Origin: Maribellus sp. YY47
GTDB taxonomy: Bacteria > Bacteroidota > Bacteroidia > Bacteroidales > Prolixibacteraceae
Assembly: GCF_023111095.1 (NCBI RefSeq)
Contig: NZ_JALGYW010000010.1
Coordinates: 67,172 to 131,171, forward strand
Direction of reading: 5' to 3'
Length of the DNA: 64,000 bases
Below the pieces are notes generated by a model that saw only the letters and a list, made by a program, of their open reading frames with translations, was not told the origin of the DNA and made no database searches. How positions within the stretch are numbered: position 1 is the first letter of the stretch; each line of letters opens with the position of its first letter. Both the position numbers and the translations under genes were made by a program. Below are positions 45,916 to 53,364 of this stretch, in pieces.

Positions 45916-46797
45916 TTATTGGTTCCCTCCAATTCTTTTTCTGAACTCAGAAGGATTCATTCCCACTTTTTTCTTAAAGATAAGGCTGAAATAATGGATG
46001 GTTTGAAAACCCAGTTCCAAACTGATTTCCTTGATGCTTTTGTTGGTGGTAACCAGGAGTTCTTTGGCCCGCATCACCCTAAGTTGCAAATGATACTGAC
46101 CCGGAGAAACCCCGGTGTATTTTTTAAACATCTTCCGAAAGTAGGAGTATCCAACATTTTGCTGTTCTGCCAGCTCTTCCAGGTTAATCTCGCTGTTGAT
46201 GTTCTGGCGCATCGCAAAACGAACTTCTTCAATTACCTTGGCAATTCTTTTTCCTGAGAATCCTTTCTGCTTCTCAAAGGAAATGATGTAGCCCAGTAGT
46301 TTGACCACCATTCCGGAAGCAATTTGCTGATATCCGGGTTGCTCTTTGCGCACAAAGTCCATTATTTTTAAATGGGTGTCAATAATTTCCTCTTTAATGC
46401 CCAGTTGCAAGACCGGTTGCCGGCTGTTAAAAACTGGATTTGACAAAAAGTGGTCGGCGATCTGGCCTTTGAACCCCACATAATTTTCGGTCCATCCTGT
46501 TTTGCTTAAGGGTTTATACCGGTGCCATTCGTTCGGAAGTATCACAAGCAGCGAACCTTCTTTAACCGGAAACCGACCATAGCGGTTTTCAAATATACCG
46601 CCTCCTTCCGAAATGTAATTGAGCTGATACTCATGCAGTACACGTCCTCCTTCCCACGAGAAAGTGTATTCTGATGGGTGTGCTGCCGGTGGGTATAATG
46701 TGTTGGGTTTAATGCTGGCAGAACCTGCCACGCTTAAATGAATTCCCCAGGAAAGATCCTCGTCGCTGGTCGTTAAATATTTAAATTGCCGTTTCAT
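45916..46797 (-). CDS. AraC-family transcriptional regulator (probable rhamnose-locus activator)
   Basis: The 293-residue protein has an N-terminal cupin-like sensing domain (about 20-150; HPSEYTFSWEGGRVLHEYQLNYISEGGGIFEN, LVILPNEWHRY) and a C-terminal AraC double helix-turn-helix (about 190-290; NLEELAEQQNVGYSYFRKMFKKYTGVSPGQYHLQLR and SIKEISLELGFQTIHYFSLIFKKKVGMNPSEFRK). It is divergent from rhaT-rhaM-rhaA with a 131-bp gap, so control of those genes in response to L-rhamnose or a related sugar is likely. Confidence 0.92.
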   Translation of the reverse strand: MKRQFKYLTTSDEDLSWGIHLSVAGSASIKPNTLYPPAAHPSEYTFSWEGGRVLHEYQLNYISEGGGIFENRYGRFPVKEGSLLVILPNEWHRYKPLSKTGWTENYVGFKGQIADHFLSNPVFNSRQPVLQLGIKEEIIDTHLKIMDFVRKEQPGYQQIASGMVVKLLGYIISFEKQKGFSGKRIAKVIEEVRFAMRQNINSEINLEELAEQQNVGYSYFRKMFKKYTGVSPGQYHLQLRVMRAKELLVTTNKSIKEISLELGFQTIHYFSLIFKKKVGMNPSEFRKRIGGNQ

Positions 46798-46840
46798 TGA
46801 TTTAGTGCCAAAAAATATAAATATAAGCTCATTTTCTGTA

Positions 46841-46871
46841 TTGATAGAAATTCTTCCGGCATATATTTTTG
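46841..46871 (+). promoter_or_regulatory. Promoter of rhaT-rhaM-rhaA
   Basis: TTG at 46841-46843 is followed after 20 nt by TATTTTTG (46864-46871), a full TAnnTTTG match. The leader to the rhaT ATG would be about 50 nt. Confidence 0.55.
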
Positions 46872-46928
46872 TTAGAACTAAAACGCTAACGAATCAATAA
46901 AAAATAACTACAAATTAATCAAATCATT

Positions 46929-48062
46929 ATGCAAGCACTTTTAGGTATTATTTTTCATTCCCTTGGAGGTATGTCTTCAGGCAGTTGGTATATGCCGTAC
47001 GATTGGGTGAAGAAATGGCGTTGGGAAATTTACTGGATTACCGGTGGTCTTTTCTCGTGGCTGATTATGCCTTTTATTGCCGTTTTAATTACCATCCCAA
47101 ACTGGCAGGGAATTTTGCAGGCTGCTGACGGAACCGTTATTCGCAATACTTACATCATGGGTCTATTGTGGGGAATCGGTGGGTTAACCTACGGATTGGC
47201 TATTCGATACCTTGGAATGTCGCTGGGAAACTCAGTATTGCTGGGGATTACTTCGGTAGTTGGTTCGCTGGGCTTACCCATCTTACGGAATATTCCGGGA
47301 GTAGCCGAATTGCTGCCCAATGGACTTTCCTTTACAGATCTGTTTAACAGCCCGGGAGGTAGAATCGTCTTACTTGGTATTGCCATTTTGTTGGTGGGGA
47401 TCATTCTTAGCGGTCGTGCCGGCATCATGAAGGATAAAGATTTAAAAGGACATAAAGAGGGAGTAAACACTGAGTTTAAACTGGCGTTTGGGCTTTTTAT
47501 CGCTATTGTGTCTGGCGTGTTGAGTGCCTTCTTTAGTTTCGGGATTGACGCCGGAAAAGAAATGGGTGTCGCTGCCAGGGATTTGGCGGTTCAGGCCAGT
47601 TATCCTTTTCTTGCAGCCGGAGACAATGGTGGAGCTGTAACCTATCTTTTTGAAAATAATATCATCTTCTTTGTGATTCTTTGGGGAGGTTTAACTACTA
47701 ACCTGATCTGGTCTATTGCCTTGATTTTCAAAAATAAAACAGGCGGCGATTTTGTCGATAAAAAAGCGCCGCTGATTAGCAACTATTTGTTTTGTGCACT
47801 CGCTGGAACTACCTGGTTTTTGCAGTTCTTCTTCTATGGAATGGGCGAAACAAAAATTGGTAACGGAGCCAGTTCCTGGACGCTACACATGGCAACTATA
47901 ATTCTGACCGCCAACCTCTGGGGATTTTGGCGCAAGGAATGGAAAGGAGTTTCAAAAAAGACTTACTGGACCATTCTTATTGGAATCGGAACCATTCTTT
48001 TATCGGTAATTGTAATCGGTGTTGCAAAATGGTTGTATCCTGAATTAAATGCGCTGGGATAA
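46929..48062 (+). CDS. rhaT: L-rhamnose/H+ symporter
   Basis: The 377-residue protein has ten predicted helices and RhaT features such as the start IIFHSLGGMSSGSWYMPYDWVKKWRWEIYW, LLWGIGGLTYGLAIRYLGMSLGNSVLLG and the late NGASSWTLHMATIILTANLWG. It imports L-rhamnose (or L-lyxose) with a proton. Its stop overlaps the ATG of the mutarotase gene by one base. The other genes of the unit, rhaM and rhaA, agree with this role. Confidence 0.9.
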   Translation: MQALLGIIFHSLGGMSSGSWYMPYDWVKKWRWEIYWITGGLFSWLIMPFIAVLITIPNWQGILQAADGTVIRNTYIMGLLWGIGGLTYGLAIRYLGMSLGNSVLLGITSVVGSLGLPILRNIPGVAELLPNGLSFTDLFNSPGGRIVLLGIAILLVGIILSGRAGIMKDKDLKGHKEGVNTEFKLAFGLFIAIVSGVLSAFFSFGIDAGKEMGVAARDLAVQASYPFLAAGDNGGAVTYLFENNIIFFVILWGGLTTNLIWSIALIFKNKTGGDFVDKKAPLISNYLFCALAGTTWFLQFFFYGMGETKIGNGASSWTLHMATIILTANLWGFWRKEWKGVSKKTYWTILIGIGTILLSVIVIGVAKWLYPELNALG

Positions 48063-48376
48063 TGAAGCGAGTGGCATTTAAAATGTATCTCAACGAAGGG
48101 CAAAAGGAAGCGTATCAGAAAAGACACAATGAGATTTGGCCCGAATTGAAGAAACTGCTGAAAGATTCAGGGGTGAGTGAATATTCCATCTTTCTGGATG
48201 AAGAAACCAACACCTTGTTTGCGTTTCAAAAGGTTGCCGGTGATGGCGGATCGCAGGATCTGGGGCAAAACGAAATCGTTCAGCGCTGGTGGAAATTTAT
48301 GAGCGATATTATGAAGACAAACGAAGATAATTCGCCGGTGTCGGTGGAGTTACCGGAAGTATTTTACATGGAATAA
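48062..48376 (+). CDS. rhaM: L-rhamnose mutarotase
   Basis: This 104-residue protein closely follows E. coli RhaM, including YQKRHNEIWPEL with the catalytic His22, YSIFLDEETNTLFAF, QRWWKFMSDIM and the end SVELPEVFYME. It interconverts alpha- and beta-L-rhamnose so that the isomerase receives the right anomer. Start and stop are tightly packed between rhaT (1-bp overlap) and rhaA (20 bp). Confidence 0.93.
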   Translation: MKRVAFKMYLNEGQKEAYQKRHNEIWPELKKLLKDSGVSEYSIFLDEETNTLFAFQKVAGDGGSQDLGQNEIVQRWWKFMSDIMKTNEDNSPVSVELPEVFYME

Positions 48377-48396
48377 ATCAAAAAAATATTAATAAA

Positions 48397-49662
48397 ATGA
48401 GCAATACTGATAGCATCAAAAAAGCCTACGAACTGGCAAAGGAAAGATATGCTGCAATTGGGGTAGATACTGAAGCTGCGTTGAAAAAAATGAGCGAATT
48501 AACCATTTCGCTGCACTGTTGGCAAACCGATGATGTGGGTGGGTTTGAAACGCCTGATGCAACACTTTCTGGTGGTATACAAACTACCGGTAACTATCCG
48601 GGCAAGGCAAAATCAGTGGCAGATGTTCGCCAGGATTTGGAAAAAGTAATGTCGATGCTTCCCGGAAAACAGCGGGTAAACTTACACGCAATTTATGGCG
48701 AGTTTCAGGGCGAATTTGTTGACCGCGACCAGATCGAATTAAAACATTTTCAGGGCTGGATCGACTGGTGTAAAGGACTGGGAATTGGAATGGATTTTAA
48801 CGGATCGTTCTTCGCCCATCCAAAAGCAGCCGAAGGATTTACGCTGTCAAGCAAAAATGAAGAAATCCGTCAGTTTTGGGTGGAACACCTGAAACGGTGC
48901 CGGGCCATTTCTGCAGAAGCCGGAAAGCAGTTGGGAACTCCTTGCGTGCATAATACCTGGGTTCCGGATGGGTCAAAAGATACTCCGATCGACAGAAACG
49001 GATACCGCACATTGTTGCAAAAGTCGCTGGATGAAGGTATGGCGACAAAGTACCCGAAAGAATACATGAAAGATGCTGTTGAAAGTAAAACTTTCGGTAT
49101 TGGTCTTGAATCGATGACAGTTGGTTCAAATGAATTCTATGTTGGCTATGCGGTTAAAAACAATATTCTTGTGTGTATTGACAATGGCCACTACCATCCA
49201 ACAGAAATTGCAGGAGATAAAATTTCAGCCGTTCTTCAATACGTTGACGAATTGTTATTGCATGTAACGCGTCCTATACGTTGGGACTCCGACCATGTTG
49301 TTACGCTTAACGAGGAGATCCAGTTAATTGCATCTGAAATTGTTCGTAACGATTTTATGGGTCGTGTAAACGTTGGTCTTGATTTCTTCGATGCCTCAAT
49401 CAACCGTATTGGTGCTTACGTAACCGGTACTCGCGCTGCTCAAAAAGCATTTCTGATTGCTGCACTTGAGCCGACAAAAGACTTGATTGAACTGGAAACA
49501 GGGGGGAAATATTTCGAACGTTTAGCAATGCTGGAAGAATTAAAAACAATGCCTTTCAGCGCTGTTTGGGATTACTACTGTTTGCAGGAGAATGTTCCGG
49601 TTGGCGCCGACTACATTGCTGAAATTCAGAAATATGAAAATGAGGTTTTAATGTATAGATAA
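48397..49662 (+). CDS. rhaA: L-rhamnose isomerase
   Basis: The 421-residue enzyme matches the E. coli RhaA type from end to end: ISLHCWQTDDVGGFE, GGIQTTGNYPGKA, LNLHAIY-like VNLHAIYGE, AVESKTFGIGLESMTVGSNEFY, the metal-binding IDNGHYHPTE, and HVTRPIRWDSDHVV. It converts L-rhamnose to L-rhamnulose in the cytoplasm with Mn/Zn ions. Rhamnulokinase and rhamnulose-1-phosphate aldolase are not in the window. A terminator follows it. Confidence 0.95.
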   Translation: MSNTDSIKKAYELAKERYAAIGVDTEAALKKMSELTISLHCWQTDDVGGFETPDATLSGGIQTTGNYPGKAKSVADVRQDLEKVMSMLPGKQRVNLHAIYGEFQGEFVDRDQIELKHFQGWIDWCKGLGIGMDFNGSFFAHPKAAEGFTLSSKNEEIRQFWVEHLKRCRAISAEAGKQLGTPCVHNTWVPDGSKDTPIDRNGYRTLLQKSLDEGMATKYPKEYMKDAVESKTFGIGLESMTVGSNEFYVGYAVKNNILVCIDNGHYHPTEIAGDKISAVLQYVDELLLHVTRPIRWDSDHVVTLNEEIQLIASEIVRNDFMGRVNVGLDFFDASINRIGAYVTGTRAAQKAFLIAALEPTKDLIELETGGKYFERLAMLEELKTMPFSAVWDYYCLQENVPVGADYIAEIQKYENEVLMYR

Positions 49663-49683
49663 TTGACGTTTTATTTTTGTGCG

Positions 49684-49710
49684 AAAAGGGGGCGAAAGTC
49701 CCCTTTTTTT
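49684..49710 (+). terminator. Rho-independent terminator of the rha operon
   Basis: AAAAGGGGGC - GAAA - GTCCCCTTTT forms a stem with one G-T pair and a GNRA loop, followed by more T. It begins about 20 nt after the rhaA stop. Confidence 0.92.
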
Positions 49711-49844
49711 GTGACAATTTGACGAGCTTTTATTCGCTGAATGTTTGATGGAGTTTTCACGGGAAAAGAAATGTGTTACTTAACTTTTGTAAGCAGGTTT
49801 TGTAAATACATTTATAGAACATAAGTATTAATCAACGAGAATAT

Positions 49845-49852
49845 TACCTTTG
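49845..49852 (+). promoter_or_regulatory. -7 promoter element of the DUF4861 lipoprotein
   Basis: TACCTTTG fully matches TAnnTTTG, 42 bp before the ATG at 49894. The -33 element is not clear. Confidence 0.5.
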
Positions 49853-49893
49853 AACTCCGTGTAGCTTTTTAAGACCAATTAACTTAAATCAAT

Positions 49894-51162
49894 ATGAAGA
49901 CTAAAGCAAGTGTAGTATTAATTGCTGTTGTTGCCCTTTTTGCATGTAAACAGGAGCATTATGTTTCGTTTAAAAATTCTATTCCGGAAGATCGTTCGGA
50001 TGAAGTGGTGATTCTGACACGTGAGCAGGTGGCTGAAAAAGTCGAAATCAAAGAAGGATTTTTGCCGATATTCAGAGTGGGAGAAGAAACACTTCCTTCT
50101 CAGGTGGATGATATGAACGGTGACGGGCAATGGGACGAAATAGCGGTACTTCTCAGTTTTAAAGCCAACGAGGAGAAAAAAGCTGTGCTTGAAATGGTGC
50201 CCGAAGCCGAATATCCCTCCTTTGAAAAACGTACCAATGTTCGTCTGGGTATTCATCAGCAAGATGGTTCGTACAAGGAATTTGATCATTACACTGCCAT
50301 ACCGTACACCGAGCCTTTTAAAATTATTGCACAGGGCGAAAGTGTCAGCTGGGAAAACGATAAAATAGCATTCAGGGTTTATTTTGACTGCCGCAACGTA
50401 AAAGATCTGTTTGGCAAGTTAAAGCCCGGAATGATCATCGATAAGATTCATACACCGGAAATTAAGGATTATCACAAACTGAACGACTGGGGAATGGATG
50501 TACTGCATTGCGGTAGTTCGTTGGGTTCGGGTGGTATTGCCTTAATGAAAAACGATTCGTTGTATCGGCTTGGTTCAACCGACAATTATGAATATCAGAA
50601 AATTACAGAAGGACCGGTTCGTTCGGTTTTCGACCTCATTTACAAAGGCTGGCATGTTGACGGCGAGAACCTGGAAGCAGTTGAACGAATTTCAATTTAT
50701 CCGGGCAAATACTGGTTTCAATCGGAAGTGACTGTAAAAGGACTTCCCGAAGGAGCCGAAGTGGTAACCGGTATGGTAACCAGCCTGCTAAAACGTGAGC
50801 CTTTCGAATTTCAGGCCGACGATTTTCAATGCATCGGAACCCACGATGTGCAGTCGCTGAATAACGATGAACTGGGAATGGCCGTGCTGGTTCCCAAAGC
50901 TGAAGCAGGAAAAATTGGCCGCACTACCGATATTGATTTCTTTAAGCTGGGCTATCAGACGGTAGTTGAAAAGGGTTTTAGTAATATTATTTCGGAAACC
51001 TATTACATTGCACAGAAAGCTGAAAACAACCAACCCGCCCGGCATTACTTTGCGGCCGTTTGGGGCTTGGATAAGGAGCAATGGAAAACCGAGGAAGGCT
51101 TCAAAGCATATTTAAAAGAAGAGGCAAAAAGCTTGTCATCTCCGATTGAGGTCCAGTTATAG
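49894..51162 (+). CDS. DUF4861 family lipoprotein
   Basis: A lipoprotein signal with lipobox LFAC (Cys18) precedes a 400-residue beta-rich domain with the DUF4861 pattern: SQVDDMNGDGQWDEIAVL near 68-85, FDHYTAIPYTEPFKI, LGSGGIAL and ISETYYIAQKAENNQPARHYFAAVWGL near the end. Proteins of this family occur in loci for plant or algal acidic polysaccharides, but their activity is not generally established. It lies behind the rha terminator with its own promoter, so a role in handling a rhamnose-containing glycan is a guess from position. Confidence 0.72.
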   Translation: MKTKASVVLIAVVALFACKQEHYVSFKNSIPEDRSDEVVILTREQVAEKVEIKEGFLPIFRVGEETLPSQVDDMNGDGQWDEIAVLLSFKANEEKKAVLEMVPEAEYPSFEKRTNVRLGIHQQDGSYKEFDHYTAIPYTEPFKIIAQGESVSWENDKIAFRVYFDCRNVKDLFGKLKPGMIIDKIHTPEIKDYHKLNDWGMDVLHCGSSLGSGGIALMKNDSLYRLGSTDNYEYQKITEGPVRSVFDLIYKGWHVDGENLEAVERISIYPGKYWFQSEVTVKGLPEGAEVVTGMVTSLLKREPFEFQADDFQCIGTHDVQSLNNDELGMAVLVPKAEAGKIGRTTDIDFFKLGYQTVVEKGFSNIISETYYIAQKAENNQPARHYFAAVWGLDKEQWKTEEGFKAYLKEEAKSLSSPIEVQL

Positions 51163-51187
51163 GTAAATCACATTCTTTTTGAAGGAG

Positions 51188-51236
51188 TCTGTTAGTCGAT
51201 GATCAGTATGAAATTGGCTAACAGATTTTTTTTTTT
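51188..51236 (+). terminator. Rho-independent terminator of the DUF4861 gene
   Basis: TCTGTTAG (51188-51195) and CTAACAGA (51218-51225) form an 8-bp stem followed by eleven T. Confidence 0.85.
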
Positions 51237-51310
51237 GATACGTAATTTGAAAAGATATCTTAGAAAAAAGAATAATAAAACGAAATGATATGGAGGTGTT
51301 TCGAAACGAT

Positions 51311-51325
51311 GAAAGTGCCACTTTC
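51311..51325. promoter_or_regulatory. 15-bp perfect palindrome upstream of the ECF sigma gene
   Basis: GAAAGTG-C-CACTTTC has perfect 7-bp arms and sits about 190 bp upstream of the sigma-factor promoter. It may be an operator for the polysaccharide locus; the binding protein is unknown. Confidence 0.3.
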
Positions 51326-51504
51326 GTTACTTTTTATCTGTTGATAAAGCACTTTTTTATCGAAAAAACTCAAGAAGAGTGATTAAATAAAATGCATGAT
51401 ATGGAATATCTATAGAAACCATTGAAATGCGTATGACTATATTAAGTTGTCATATTTTGAGTTAAGTTTAAAAAAAGACTGGAAGTTTAAATACAGAAAT
51501 ATTA

Positions 51505-51512
51505 TACTTTTG
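51505..51512 (+). promoter_or_regulatory. -7 promoter element of the ECF sigma gene
   Basis: TACTTTTG fully matches TAnnTTTG and lies 32 bp before the TTG start at 51544. Confidence 0.5.
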
Positions 51513-51543
51513 TGACTTTCAATTAAACCTAAAACCTAATTAA

Positions 51544-52119
51544 TTGGATCAGAATGAAGGAGAAATAGAACTAATAAGGGCTCTGAAAAAGGGTGACACA
51601 AATGCCTTTGAAGAGCTGTTTCAAAGATATCATAAGAAGTTATATAGTTTTCTTTTCCAGTTGTTGCGATCAAAAGAAGATGCTGAAGAAATAGTTCAGG
51701 ATACCTTTGTCAAAATTTGGGAGAAACGGGAAAACTTCATAGAAGGTTATTCTTTTGATTCTTTTCTTTTCACAATTGCAAAAAACTCATTTTTAAATTT
51801 GACCAGAAAAAGAGTTAATGGTCGAATTTTTGAGAATCATCTTGATTTTTTGGAAGAAGCTTCTACATTAAAAACTGACGACTATGTTATCTATCAGGAA
51901 ACAAGAGATATCATAGATCACATTATTGAAAAAATGCCTCCAAAACGAAAAGAAATATTTCTTCTGCGAAGAATTGAAGGGCTTTCAAGAAAGGAGATTG
52001 CGGATAAATTGGGAATTTCAATTATAACAGTCGATGGTCAATTGACAAAAGCTAATATTCACATAAAAGGCGAGTTGAAGAAATACAGTCTTTTTCTTCT
52101 AATTCTATTTCTGGGTTAA
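51544..52119 (+). CDS. ECF sigma factor (SusCD-locus type)
   Basis: The 191-residue protein has sigma region 2 (AFEELFQRYHKKLYSFLFQLLRSKEDAEEIVQDTFVKIWEKR, about 19-60) and region 4 (PPKRKEIFLLRRIEGLSRKEIADKLGISIITVDGQLTKANIHIK, about 131-175), with a hydrophobic C-terminal tail. The start must be the TTG at 51544: an in-frame TAA stands directly before it and the first in-frame ATG lies after region 2. It is followed by its FecR anti-sigma gene and an STN-containing SusC, the standard trans-envelope signalling set, so it probably turns on the downstream susCD genes when the glycan is imported. Confidence 0.92.
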   Translation: MDQNEGEIELIRALKKGDTNAFEELFQRYHKKLYSFLFQLLRSKEDAEEIVQDTFVKIWEKRENFIEGYSFDSFLFTIAKNSFLNLTRKRVNGRIFENHLDFLEEASTLKTDDYVIYQETRDIIDHIIEKMPPKRKEIFLLRRIEGLSRKEIADKLGISIITVDGQLTKANIHIKGELKKYSLFLLILFLG

Positions 52120-52213
52120 ATACAGGTAGTTTCTTCGGGACAAAGCAAATTTTTTTTGATCATGAGTAATAGTAAATGTGTTTTTATGTGTATTACATAT
52201 AAACAGGCATTAA

Positions 52214-53206
52214 ATGAATCAAAAGAAAATAAATGTAATTAGAAGATTCTTCAGCAAATCGTATAGTGACGATGATTTGAAGAGCCTGTTCCAATGGCTT
52301 AACAGTGAGAAAGGAACTTGGGAAATCACTGAAACTTTAAATGAGAATTGGAAATCTTTTGAATGGGACGATAATCCAGCATCTATTGAATCAGCTAAAA
52401 TGCTGATGAATATCAAAAATGGTATACTTAATCGTAAAACGTTACAATTTCGCAATAGAGTAATAAAGCTATTACCCTATGCAGCTGTTTTTCTTGTTAT
52501 TTTGGGATTCATCATTATCCTTACATCCCAGGGAAAAATAAACAATAATCAATATACTTCAGTAATTACTGAAAACGGCCAAAGAACTAAGGTCGTTTTA
52601 CCCGATAGTTCAATAGTTTGGTTAAATTCAGGTACAACTCTGTCTTATAATTATTCACAGAAAGATAGAAGGAGTATTATTTTAAAAGGTCAGGGTTTTT
52701 TCCAGGTAAAAAGAAATGAGAGCAAACCATTTGTGGTTCAATGCGACGAAATTAAGGTTACCGTGTTGGGAACGACATTTGATGTGAACAACTATCCTGA
52801 GAATAAAAAGATATTTGTTGTACTTGAATCAGGTAGTGTTGAGTTAAATCATAATAATACCAATTACATACTAAAACCGGGTGAAATAGCGGATTATGAT
52901 GAAAAAAACAAAAGCATTAGCATAAATGATGCCGATATTCAAAAGTATATCTCTTGGAAAGATGGTAAACTAATCTTTCGAAATGATCCGATGGAACTTG
53001 TTATAAAAGAGCTGGAAAGATGGTATAATATCAAAATTATAGTAAAAGACCCCGAAGTGTATAATTCTATTTTTACAGGGACTGTCATTAATAAAGACTA
53101 TTCACGAATCTTTAAGTTGATAGAATATTCTTGCCCTGTGCACTGCGAAGTTATGAATAACACTGCCCCCGAAGAAATACCCATAGTCATTATAACGAAG
53201 AAATAA
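52214..53206 (+). CDS. FecR-family anti-sigma factor
   Basis: The 330-residue protein has a short cytoplasmic N-terminal part, one membrane helix (about 87-106, LLPYAAVFLVILGFIIIL), a periplasmic FecR domain (about 118-215; ENGQRTKVVLPDSSIVWLNSGTTLSYNY, FFQVKRNESKPFVV) and a C-terminal DUF4974/STN-like domain (about 255-328). It holds the sigma factor inactive until the signalling domain of the SusC-like transporter interacts with it. It lies 94 bp after the sigma gene and 158 bp before susC. Confidence 0.93.
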   Translation: MNQKKINVIRRFFSKSYSDDDLKSLFQWLNSEKGTWEITETLNENWKSFEWDDNPASIESAKMLMNIKNGILNRKTLQFRNRVIKLLPYAAVFLVILGFIIILTSQGKINNNQYTSVITENGQRTKVVLPDSSIVWLNSGTTLSYNYSQKDRRSIILKGQGFFQVKRNESKPFVVQCDEIKVTVLGTTFDVNNYPENKKIFVVLESGSVELNHNNTNYILKPGEIADYDEKNKSISINDADIQKYISWKDGKLIFRNDPMELVIKELERWYNIKIIVKDPEVYNSIFTGTVINKDYSRIFKLIEYSCPVHCEVMNNTAPEEIPIVIITKK

Positions 53207-53265
53207 ATAACTAAAACTAAATAAATTAAACATATGCTAATGAACAACTAATTGATCTAAAAAAA

Positions 53266-53285
53266 GGAGATGCTGCAACATCTCC
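53266..53285 (+). promoter_or_regulatory. Hairpin between the anti-sigma and susC genes
   Basis: GGAGATG (53266-53272) and CATCTCC (53279-53285) form a perfect 7-bp stem with a 6-nt loop and an A-tract before it. The T-run after it is interrupted (CTTCTAAAATTTTT), so it may be a weak terminator that lowers transport-gene transcription from the regulator promoter, or an mRNA processing site. Confidence 0.5.
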
Positions 53286-53364
53286 CTTCTAAAATTTTTA
53301 TGCCTCACTGTTAGGACCTGGAGGCAAAAATCAATTTGAACATTAATCAAATCAAAACAAATTT

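Larger units (their letters stand above)
51163..51543. other. 381-bp AT-rich region before the SusCD locus
   Basis: It holds the terminator of the DUF4861 gene (51188-51236), a small palindrome GAAAGTG-C-CACTTTC (51311-51325), and the sigma-factor gene promoter (51505-51512). No ORF is credible. Confidence 0.5.
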
